A DNA stretch of 19,079 bases from an uncultured Clostridia bacterium (GTDB lineage Bacteria > Bacillota > Clostridia > Christensenellales > Aristaeellaceae), in the NCBI GenBank assembly GCA_934630975.1, contig CAKTXH010000040.1, positions 1 to 19,079 of the forward strand, read 5' to 3'. A program made the translations under genes and the position numbers. This document shows positions 13,568 through 19,079 of this stretch, in pieces (position 1 is the first letter of the stretch; each line of letters starts with the position of its first letter). The notes below the pieces were generated by a model. It was not told where the DNA came from and searched no databases. It saw only the letters and a program-made list of their open reading frames with translations.

Positions 13568-14368
13568 ATGAAACGCACTTTGGCACTGATGATTCTGCTC
13601 GCCGCGCTGGCCCTTCCCGCTTGCGCGCAGGACTATGCGGACGGCATTTACCGCGGGTTTTATTACGACGGCGGCATCGAGCAGATTGCCATTCAATTCG
13701 AACTGAAAGACGGGAAATTCGATTCGCTGGTGTACCGCGGCGTGAAATACAAAGACGGCGATTACATGAGCGAAGACGCCAGCGACGCGCAGAAGGCCAT
13801 TCTCCGCCAATACCGCCAGCTCGCCGATTATCTCATCGGCAAAGACGTTTCCGCCATCGACGACCTCTACTCGCCGTATGACATCGTGGAGGATCTGGAC
13901 GCGGTAACGACGGCGACGATGAAATCCGGCAAGCTGATCTCCGCCCTGTGGGACGGGCTGAACCGCCATCCATATAAGATCGTCGATACGACGAAACTGC
14001 CCGAAGCCGAATCTTATGCCGACGGCGTTTACCGCGGCAGCTACATGGAAGATGGCGGCGAACAGGTCGCGCTGGAATTCACCCTGCAAAACAACACGTT
14101 CACGGAACTGCATTATACGACGCTGCAATACAAAAACGAGGATTATCTGACAGCCGAAAGCGGCTTGGCCGCCGAAATCTGCGGCCAGTTTAACCAACTG
14201 CTCGCCTATCTGGTCGGCAAACCCGTTTCAAGCGTAAGCGATTTGTATCTGCCGGGGCAGATTGCCGACGATACGGACGTTTCATCCGGCGCAACGCTGC
14301 GCGCCCCGAAGGTGATCTCCGCCGTCTGGGATGCGCTCGCCCGCCACGCTTACACCATCATCAAGTAA
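13568..14368 (+). CDS. Exported protein with two tandem FMN-binding-like domains
   Basis: The 266-residue protein has a signal peptide (MKRTLALMILLAALALPAC). Cys19 follows L-P-A, so it may be a lipoprotein, although proline at -2 is unusual. Residues 22-139 and about 149-266 are two copies of one domain: both start YADG(I/V)YRG, both have YLxGKxVSxxxDLYxP in the middle, and both end KxISAxWDxLxRHxYxI. The layout resembles the FMN_bind family, where FMN is attached to the Thr of an SGAT-like motif. The second copy keeps SSGATLRAPK, but the first has TTATMKSGK and has lost the glycine. A role in extracytoplasmic flavin-dependent electron transfer or flavin sensing is possible but unproven. The ATG has GGGAGG 7 nt upstream; the gene lies divergent to the two-component pair and may be co-transcribed with the next gene. 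Confidence 0.75.
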   Translation: MKRTLALMILLAALALPACAQDYADGIYRGFYYDGGIEQIAIQFELKDGKFDSLVYRGVKYKDGDYMSEDASDAQKAILRQYRQLADYLIGKDVSAIDDLYSPYDIVEDLDAVTTATMKSGKLISALWDGLNRHPYKIVDTTKLPEAESYADGVYRGSYMEDGGEQVALEFTLQNNTFTELHYTTLQYKNEDYLTAESGLAAEICGQFNQLLAYLVGKPVSSVSDLYLPGQIADDTDVSSGATLRAPKVISAVWDALARHAYTIIK

Positions 14369-14404
14369 TTTATCGCGCCTCCATCCGCGGGGAGATGCGA
14401 TAAA
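14369..14404 (+). terminator. Hairpin between the two exported-protein genes, no U-tract
   Basis: Arms TTTATCGC (14369-14376) and GCGATAAA (14397-14404) begin immediately after the stop codon, with extra CTCC/GGAG pairing inside. It is followed by TCATAG rather than T residues. It may partly reduce or stabilise read-through into the next gene instead of ending transcription. Confidence 0.45.
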
Positions 14405-14452
14405 TCATAGATTCGTTCATCACCCGCAACGATATACTTTGGAGGTACGATT

Positions 14453-14986
14453 ATGAACAAGTTTGCTCTGACCGCCGCGACTGCGGCGCTGATGCTCTCC
14501 CTCTCTTCCGGCGCGCTGGCCGCTTCCGGTCTCGGCTCTGTGACCAGCATGTCCGGCGCGGGCGCGACCGCCGACAAGGCGGGCAGTGTAACCGTGAACA
14601 CGACCATGTGCGCAGTGGAACTGGACGACGCGGGCAAGATCACCGCCGTCAGCTTCGATATCGCGCAAAACAAGATCGGCTTTGACGCGGCCGGCGCGCT
14701 GACGGGCGAGCTGACCGGCGAACACCCGACCAAGAAGGAGCTGGGCGACGCTTACGGCATGAAGGCCGCCACCTCCATCGGCAAAGAATGGTATGAGCAG
14801 GCCGAAGCGCTGGAAGCCTGGTGCATCGGCAAGACCGTTGAGGAAGTCGTCACCATGCCGACCTACGACAAGGGCGACGGCCATCACACGCAGGTGCCGG
14901 ACGACGTGGATCTCAAGACCGGCTGCACCATCGACGTGGGCTCCTTCCTCGACGCGCTCCAGAAGGCCGCCGACAACGCGAAGTAA
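14453..14986 (+). CDS. Small exported protein, FMN-binding-like superfamily without SGAT
   Basis: The 177-residue protein has a clear signal peptide (MNKFALTAATAALMLSLSSG, then ALA-A near residue 24) and is otherwise hydrophilic. I recognise it as a family of clostridial exported proteins of unknown function: a tract with ATADKAGSVTVNTTMCAVELD, then IAQNKIGFD, TKKELGDAYGMK, IGKEWYEQAEALEAWCIGKTVEEV and HHTQVPDDVDLKTGCTI. Its end, VDLKTGCTIDVGSFLDALQKA, lines up with the SSGATLRAPKVISAVWDAL end of its neighbour, and IGKTVEEV with YLVGKPVSSV, so both probably share a fold. Here the SGAT position reads TGCT. Two remaining cysteines (in TTMCAVE and EAWCIGK) could be redox or structural. GGAGG lies 7 nt before the ATG. 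No promoter is visible between the genes, and a terminator follows. Confidence 0.7.
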   Translation: MNKFALTAATAALMLSLSSGALAASGLGSVTSMSGAGATADKAGSVTVNTTMCAVELDDAGKITAVSFDIAQNKIGFDAAGALTGELTGEHPTKKELGDAYGMKAATSIGKEWYEQAEALEAWCIGKTVEEVVTMPTYDKGDGHHTQVPDDVDLKTGCTIDVGSFLDALQKAADNAK

Positions 14987-15011
14987 GCCTTTTCCCCCAT
15001 TGTCATCCATG

Positions 15012-15046
15012 CGCTCTCCGTCGCTCCGTCGGCGGGGAGCGTTTTT
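15012..15046 (+). terminator. Intrinsic terminator after the exported-protein genes
   Basis: CGCTCTCCG (15012-15020) pairs with CGGGGAGCG (15033-15041) over 9 bp with one T/G pair, followed by five T (15042-15046). Confidence 0.88.
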
Positions 15047-15068
15047 GTGTCCTCATCTGCCCCGCCGC

Positions 15069-15097
15069 TTGAATCCCCCGTCAAACCATGCTATACT
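15069..15097 (+). promoter_or_regulatory. Promoter of the KDG kinase operon
   Basis: TTGAAT (15069-15074), 17-nt spacer and TATACT (15092-15097) lie about 30 nt before the ATG at 15133. No operator resembling the CTAG palindrome of the uxuA promoter was seen. Confidence 0.75.
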
Positions 15098-15132
15098 GAT
15101 ACCAACACAAGCAGAAAGGCAGGCTGCAAACG

Positions 15133-16221
15133 ATGATCCACTATAATCCGCTTCTGCAAAACACGGAAAACGGCAAGAAATTCATCACGATGGGCGAAAT
15201 CATGCTCCGCCTGACCCCGCCGAACTACGAAAAAATCCGCATGGCCTCCGGATTTGAGGCCAGCTATGGCGGCAGCGAGGCCAACATCGCCCTCGCGCTG
15301 GCAAACCTGGGCGTGGACAGCACGTTCTTCTCCGTCGTGCCCAACAACAGCCTCGGTAAGAGCGCGGTGCGCTGGCTGCGCTCCAACGACGTGCACTGCA
15401 CCCCGATGATCCTGACCTCGCCGGAGGAAACGCCGACCCACCGACTGGGCACGTACTACCTCGAAACGGGTTACGGCATCCGCCCCAGCAAGGTCATTTA
15501 TGACCGCAAGCACAGCGCGATGGCGGAATATGATTTTTCGGACGTCGATCTGGGCGCGCTGCTGGAGGGGTTTGACTGGCTGCACCTGAGCGGCATCACC
15601 CCGGCGCTCAGCCCGAATTGCAGCAAACTCGTGCTGGATATGCTGCGCGTCGCCAAGGAAAAGGGGCTGACGGTCAGCTTCGACGGCAATTTCCGCAGCA
15701 TGCTTTGGAGCTGGGAGGAAGCGCGCGATTTCTGCACGCAGTGCCTCCCCTACGTCGATATCCTGCTGGGCATCGAGCCGTATCACCTCTGGCGCGACGA
15801 AGAGGATCACAGCCAGGGCGACGTGAAGGACGGCGTGCCGATGCAGCCCAGCTACGAGCAGCAGGACGAAATTTTCCAGCGCTTTGTCGAGCGCTACCCC
15901 AACCTGAAATGCATCGCGCGGCACGTCCGCTACGCTCATTCCGGCAGCGAAAACAGCCTGAAAGCGTTTATGTGGTACGAAGGGCACACGTTTGAAAGCA
16001 AGCTGTTCACCTTCACGATCCTCGACCGCGTAGGCGGCGGCGACGCGTTCGCCAGCGGCCTGATTTACGCCATGCTGCACGATTACAAGCCGATGGATAT
16101 GCTCAACTTCGCCGTCGCTTCCAGCGTCATCAAGCACACGATTCACGGCGACGCGAACATCACCGACGACGTGAGCAGCATCCGCAACCTGATGAACATG
16201 AATTACGACATCCGCCGTTAA
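15133..16221 (+). CDS. kdgK: 2-Keto-3-deoxygluconate kinase (PfkB family)
   Basis: The 362-residue protein is a PfkB/ribokinase-family sugar kinase. It most likely phosphorylates 2-keto-3-deoxygluconate to KDPG with ATP, the step after UxuA. The N-terminal YGGSEANIALALANLG (45-60) is the substrate-side motif, and DRVGGGDAF (298-306) is the second PfkB signature with catalytic Asp304; a middle glycine replaces the more common alanine of GAGD. The overall pattern, including DGNFRSMLW near 184-192 and YDFSDVDLGALLEGFDWLHLSGITPAL, matches long clostridial KDG kinases; other keto-acid kinases are a minor alternative. The ATG at 15133 is preceded by AAAGG and AGG elements; Met20 would remove the first strand. 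It starts an operon with the dehydrogenase remnant 14 nt downstream and the Gfo/Idh/MocA gene, and is separated from uxuAB by about 8.4 kb. Confidence 0.88.
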   Translation: MIHYNPLLQNTENGKKFITMGEIMLRLTPPNYEKIRMASGFEASYGGSEANIALALANLGVDSTFFSVVPNNSLGKSAVRWLRSNDVHCTPMILTSPEETPTHRLGTYYLETGYGIRPSKVIYDRKHSAMAEYDFSDVDLGALLEGFDWLHLSGITPALSPNCSKLVLDMLRVAKEKGLTVSFDGNFRSMLWSWEEARDFCTQCLPYVDILLGIEPYHLWRDEEDHSQGDVKDGVPMQPSYEQQDEIFQRFVERYPNLKCIARHVRYAHSGSENSLKAFMWYEGHTFESKLFTFTILDRVGGGDAFASGLIYAMLHDYKPMDMLNFAVASSVIKHTIHGDANITDDVSSIRNLMNMNYDIRR

Positions 16222-16235
16222 ACCGAGGGAATACC

Positions 16236-16700
16236 ATGAAAATCGTCATCACCGCCCGCAATTTCACCAATTACGACCGCGCCGCTTTTGAAAGCCTGCG
16301 CGCCTGCGGCCACGAGGTCGTCGATTTCTCCGGCCGGGATTTCACCATCGCCGCGCCGGAAGCGGATATGATCGCCGCGCTTTCGGACGCTCAGGCCGCC
16401 ATCTGCGGGCTTGAGCCGATTACCGAGGGCGTGCTCATCAACATCGCGCGCGGCGGCGTGGTGGACGTTCCGGCGCTGCGCCGCGCGCTGGATGACGGCG
16501 AAATCGGCGGCGCGGCCATCGACGTATACGAATCCGAGCCTTGCACGGATTCCCCGCTGATCGGCTGCGATAAAGCGGTCTTAACGCCGCACACCGCGCC
16601 CTTCACCAGCGAAAACTTCATCGCGATGAACAACCGCGCCGCGCAGAATGTGCTCGACTTTTTCGCGGGCACGCTGGATGACAAATACCGTCTTGCATAA
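16236..16700 (+). pseudogene. 2-Hydroxyacid (phosphoglycerate-type) dehydrogenase with large in-frame internal deletion
   Basis: The 154-residue frame joins the N-terminal ~63 residues of a D-isomer 2-hydroxyacid dehydrogenase (MKIVITARNF to AAICGLEPITE) directly to its C-terminal part (GVLINIARGGVVDVPAL to the end TLDDKYRLA). Intact members have about 310-320 residues, so roughly 160 are missing. The absent part includes the whole GxGxxG coenzyme-binding region and the catalytic-domain return. Arg72 (NIARGG), Glu101 (YESEP region) and the His of PHTAP, which normally form the active site, remain, but without the Rossmann core it cannot bind NAD. The junction lies near 16425-16433. Reading frame, ribosome binding site (GAGGG before the ATG) and stop are intact, so a short protein may be made. 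It could be a recent deletion, an assembly error or, less likely, a selected mini-protein. Confidence 0.85.
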
Positions 16701-16712
16701 GGAGGGTTCTCC

Positions 16713-17867
16713 ATGAAAGAGGTTCGTTTCGGTCTCATCGGCTTGGGCGCGATGGGCATGGCGCACGCGAAAACGCTGCTGGACGACGTGCCGAACGCGC
16801 GCCTTTGTGCTGCTGCAACCGCAAACAGGGCGCACAGAGCCGAGCTGCTGGCGCTCCCCGGCGCGGAAGCGGTGCAGGTCTTCGACACGCCCGCGGACAT
16901 GTATGCAAGCGGGCTGATTGACGCGGTGCTGATCGCCACGCCGCACAGGCTGCATGTCGCGCAGGCCGTCGAAGCGTTCCGCGCAGGGATGCACGTATTG
17001 CTGGAAAAGCCGACGGGCGTGACCACGCAGGAGGTGCGCCTGCTGAACGCGGAAGCGGACAGGAGCGGCAAAGCCTTCGGCGCGATGTTCAACCAGCGCA
17101 CCAACCCCGCCTATCGGAAGATGAAACAGCTTGTCGCTTCCGGCGAGCTGGGCGAAATCCGGCGAACGAGCGTCGTCATCACCGATTGGCTGCGCGCACA
17201 GAGCTATTACGATTCCTGCACGTGGCGCGCGACGTGGGCGGAGGACGGCGGCGGCGTTCTGCTCAATCAGGCGCCGCACAACCTCGATTTGTGGCAGTGG
17301 ATCTGCGGCATGCCGGTTCGCGTCCGCGCGTTCTGCGGCTTTGGCCGCTGGCACGAAATCGAAGTGGAAGACGATGTGACGGCCTATGTCGAATACGCAA
17401 ACGGCGCGACGGGCACGTTCATCGCCTGCACCGGCGAAGCGCCCGGCACAAACCGATTCGAGGTTTCCCTGACGGGCGGCCAGCTTGTCTACGAAAACGA
17501 GCGGCTGACGCTGGCGCGCCCCGACGTGCCGGTGGATCGGTTCATCCGCGAATACGAAGGCGGCTTCGGCAAGCCGAACGTGACGTTTGAGGATATCACG
17601 CCGGGCGAGCCGTATACGATGCACGCGGGCGTTATTCGCGCGTTTGTCGAGCACATTCTGACGGGCGCACCGATGGTCGCCGACGGCCGCGAAGGGCTGA
17701 ACAGCCTGACGCTGGCCAACGCGATGCTGCTTTCAACGTGGGAAAACAGGACGGTTGATCTCCCCTTCGACGACGCGCGCTATGCTGGCCATCTGGCTTC
17801 GCTCGCCGCAAAAAGCCCGAAAAAAGCGGCTAAGCCGATCCGGCTGGACGTGAGCAAGTCGTTTTAA
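16713..17867 (+). CDS. Gfo/Idh/MocA-family oxidoreductase
   Basis: The 384-residue protein has an N-terminal Rossmann domain with GLGAMG (10-15) and the family's E98-K99-P100 loop that contacts the nicotinamide. A C-terminal alpha/beta substrate domain follows, with the active-site segment GGGVLLNQAPHNLDLW, in which His189 is the probable catalytic acid and Asn185/Asp192 flank it. Such enzymes oxidise or reduce sugar, inositol or amino-sugar derivatives with NAD(P). The substrate is not readable from sequence; being in the KDG kinase operon suggests a sugar acid or a related carbohydrate. The ATG at 16713 has AAGGAGG 7 nt upstream, and the gene begins 12 nt after the stop of the dehydrogenase remnant. 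No terminator is obvious; a MITE-like element starts 16 nt past the stop. Confidence 0.93.
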   Translation: MKEVRFGLIGLGAMGMAHAKTLLDDVPNARLCAAATANRAHRAELLALPGAEAVQVFDTPADMYASGLIDAVLIATPHRLHVAQAVEAFRAGMHVLLEKPTGVTTQEVRLLNAEADRSGKAFGAMFNQRTNPAYRKMKQLVASGELGEIRRTSVVITDWLRAQSYYDSCTWRATWAEDGGGVLLNQAPHNLDLWQWICGMPVRVRAFCGFGRWHEIEVEDDVTAYVEYANGATGTFIACTGEAPGTNRFEVSLTGGQLVYENERLTLARPDVPVDRFIREYEGGFGKPNVTFEDITPGEPYTMHAGVIRAFVEHILTGAPMVADGREGLNSLTLANAMLLSTWENRTVDLPFDDARYAGHLASLAAKSPKKAAKPIRLDVSKSF

Positions 17868-17883
17868 CATTTTCTGCTTAAGA

Positions 17884-18049
17884 CCCTTCCACCGTCTGCG
17901 GACGGTCCCCCTCCCCTTTCAAGGGGAGGTTTCCGAATTGTATGACAAGCTTTGAAAATCAAAAAAGTTTTTCTGGCTTTTCAAAAAAGCGAATACAGCC
18001 CCCAACCTCCCCTTTTAAGGGGAGGGGGACCGCATGAGCGGTGGAAGGG
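17884..18049. mobile_element. 166-bp MITE-like element with ~48-bp terminal inverted repeats
   Basis: The ends match in inverted orientation: CCCTTCCACCG (17884-17894) with CGGTGGAAGGG (18039-18049), and, further in, GGTCCCCCTCCCC with its complement. Each arm also contains its own hairpin (CCTCCCCTT/AAGGGGAGG, left about 17909-17929, right about 18006-18025). The short AT-rich centre (about 17935-17999) has no open frame. The repeat type resembles non-autonomous elements I associate with gut clostridial genomes. It sits between the Gfo gene and ybaK, 27 nt before the ybaK start. A target-site duplication is not clear. Nothing else is present in 17868-18076. Confidence 0.75.
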
Positions 18050-18076
18050 TTATCATCTCACAAAGAAGGTTTTTTC

Positions 18077-18556
18077 ATGGCAAACAAAATCGAAAAGACA
18101 AACGTGATGCGCATTTTAGATAAAGCCGAAATCCCCTATCAGACGCATTTTTATTCGCCCGACACGGGCATCGACGCGGTTTCCGTCGCCAAGGCGCTCG
18201 GGCAAGACCCGCAGGCGGTTTTCAAAACGCTGGTGACGCAGGGCAAGAGCCGCGCGTTTTACGTCTTCGTCATCCCGGCGACAGGCTCGCTGAACCTCAA
18301 GCATGCGGCGGCTGCCTGCGGCGAAAAAGCGGTCGAAATGATTCCGCAAAAGGCGCTCCTGCCGAACACGGGCTATATTCACGGCGGATGCAGCCCCATC
18401 GGCATGAAAAAGCTTTACCCCACCTTCATCGACGAGAGCGCGCAGCTTTTCGATACGATCTGCGTCAGCGCGGGCAAAATCGGCGCGCAGGTGGAGCTTG
18501 CGCCGGATGCGCTCTGCGGGCTGGTTTCGGCAAAATACGCAGAATTGACGGATTAA
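18077..18556 (+). CDS. ybaK: Cys-tRNA(Pro)/Cys-tRNA(Cys) deacylase, YbaK/EbsC family
   Basis: The 159-residue cytoplasmic protein is a YbaK/ProX-type aminoacyl-tRNA editing domain that removes cysteine mischarged on tRNA(Pro). The key Lys is Lys50 (in AVFKTL); GYIHGGCSPIGMKK (near 100-113) is the family's conserved glycine-rich loop, and KIGAQVELAP is typical of the C-terminal end. The start at the ATG 18077 is supported by AAGG 7 nt upstream; a longer frame back to 18041 has no support. The gene follows the MITE-like element closely, with no clear promoter between them, and is closed by an intrinsic terminator. It is a free-standing housekeeping gene, not linked to sugar metabolism. Confidence 0.95.
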   Translation: MANKIEKTNVMRILDKAEIPYQTHFYSPDTGIDAVSVAKALGQDPQAVFKTLVTQGKSRAFYVFVIPATGSLNLKHAAAACGEKAVEMIPQKALLPNTGYIHGGCSPIGMKKLYPTFIDESAQLFDTICVSAGKIGAQVELAPDALCGLVSAKYAELTD

Positions 18557-18568
18557 AAAATAAATCAT

Positions 18569-18607
18569 GCAAATTCATGCCGTTTTGGCATTGAATTTGC
18601 TTTTTTT
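18569..18607 (+). terminator. Intrinsic terminator after ybaK, overlapping the next promoter
   Basis: GCAAATTCATGCC (18569-18581) pairs with GGCATTGAATTTGC (18587-18600) with one bulged base, then seven T (18601-18607). The downstream arm also contains the -35 of the following gene. Confidence 0.9.
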
Positions 18608-18619
18608 GTGTGCTATCAT
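18591..18619 (+). promoter_or_regulatory. Promoter of the acetolactate-synthase-like gene
   Basis: TTGAAT (18591-18596), 17-nt spacer and TATCAT (18614-18619). The -35 lies inside the ybaK terminator stem. The leader is only about 30 nt, so there is no room for a T-box or attenuator. Confidence 0.7.
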
Positions 18620-18654
18620 AGTGCATCATGCAGATACGCATACGGAGGGCACAC

Positions 18655-19079
18655 ATGAACACAGCAGAACTGCTTGTCAAATGTTTGGAAAACGAGGGCG
18701 TGAAGGTGGTTTTCGGCATCCCCGGGGAGGAAAACCTCGCGGTGATGAACGCTTTGGCGCGTTCGAATATTCGGTTTATCACGGTGCGCCACGAGCAGGG
18801 CGCGGCCTTTATGGCGGACGTTTACGGGCGGCTGACGGGGCACGCGGGCGTTTGTCTGGCGACGCTCGGTCCGGGCGCAACCAACCTCATCACCGGCGTG
18901 GCGGATGCGAATTCCGACGGCGCGCCGCTGGTCGCCATCACCGGGCAGGTTTCCACCGACAAAATCCACCTGACGGCGCATCAGTTTCTTGACCTGACCA
19001 AGATGTTCGAGCCGGTGACCAAGCGCACCAAGCTCGTCATGCGCCCGGATTCCATCGCGGAAATCACGCGGCTGGCGTT
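18655..19079 (+). CDS. Acetolactate synthase large subunit-like ThDP enzyme, N-terminal part
   Basis: The frame is open for 141 codons to the window edge, so the start is present and most of the gene is cut. The sequence is the N-terminal Pyr domain of a thiamine-diphosphate enzyme: FGIPGEENL (20-28), RHEQGAAFMADVYGRLTG with the ThDP-activating Glu47, and LGPGATNLITGVADANSDGAPLVAITGQ near 70-98. It most resembles the acetolactate synthase class whose Pyr domain reads GIPGEENL. It would condense two pyruvates to 2-acetolactate, for branched-chain amino acids or for acetoin formation. Glyoxylate carboligase or pyruvate oxidase are less likely alternatives. The start at the ATG 18655 has GGAGG 6 nt upstream. 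The short leader and lack of a downstream view leave the pathway role open. Confidence 0.88.
   Translation, partial: MNTAELLVKCLENEGVKVVFGIPGEENLAVMNALARSNIRFITVRHEQGAAFMADVYGRLTGHAGVCLATLGPGATNLITGVADANSDGAPLVAITGQVSTDKIHLTAHQFLDLTKMFEPVTKRTKLVMRPDSIAEITRLA

Noticed and set aside
13407..13586. Long N-terminal extension of the response regulator
   Set aside because: It would cover the consensus promoter and the direct repeat, and the receiver domain begins naturally at MNPILVVDD.
15091..16146. 351-codon open frame on the minus strand opposite KDG kinase
   Set aside because: Shadow of the kinase gene; no domain and no ribosome binding site.
1..19079. CRISPR array, riboswitch, phage or IS transposase
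   Set aside because: No regularly spaced direct repeats, no recognisable riboswitch core in the leaders and no transposase or integrase frame were found; the only mobile-like sequence is the short MITE-like element.

Overview
The window looks like a chromosomal stretch from a fairly high-GC, low-redundancy Firmicute of the gut-clostridium type (a Christensenellales- or Oscillospirales-like lineage is my guess). The grounds are strong AGGAGG-type ribosome binding sites with 5-11 nt spacing, near-consensus sigma-A promoters (several TTGNNN-N17-TATNNT), short intrinsic terminators, an OmpR/HK pair and hexuronate genes typical of carbohydrate-fermenting clostridia. Nothing phage- or plasmid-like was seen, and there is no CRISPR array or rRNA.

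Layout. Positions 1-6733 are all on the minus strand: the start of a CPA2-type cation/proton antiporter (cut by the window edge), a short-chain dehydrogenase with its own terminator, an exported serine hydrolase of the beta-lactamase/DD-peptidase fold, and a three-gene hexuronate operon read uxuA, uxuB, GntR/FCD regulator. A divergent promoter region (6734-6966) separates this operon from a two-TM TPR protein read to the right. Next come two identical tRNA-Lys(CTT) genes behind a near-perfect promoter, then a lower-GC islet with an unrecognised 147-residue protein and the C-terminal stump of an alpha/beta hydrolase. A large YfhO-family membrane protein follows and overlaps, tail to tail, a minus-strand OmpR-type response regulator/histidine kinase pair.

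Divergent from the two-component pair, and behind an 11-bp-period direct repeat, are two exported proteins. The first (13568-14368) is a tandem duplication of an FMN-binding-like domain. The second (14453-14986) ends in a segment that looks like the same fold with an altered attachment motif. The last part of the window has KDG kinase, a 2-hydroxyacid dehydrogenase remnant with a large in-frame internal deletion, and a Gfo/Idh/MocA oxidoreductase in one apparent operon. After these come a 166-bp MITE-like inverted-repeat element, a YbaK/EbsC deacylase and the start of an acetolactate-synthase-type ThDP enzyme.

Working together: UxuB (fructuronate to mannonate), UxuA (mannonate to 2-keto-3-deoxygluconate) and KDG kinase (KDG to KDPG) are consecutive steps of hexuronate breakdown. 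The kinase is about 8.4 kb away and in a different operon; the isomerase and KDPG aldolase are not in the window. The GntR/FCD protein is the likely local regulator. The most interesting candidate system is the two-component pair with the divergent exported FMN-binding-like proteins (about 11.3-15.0 kb).
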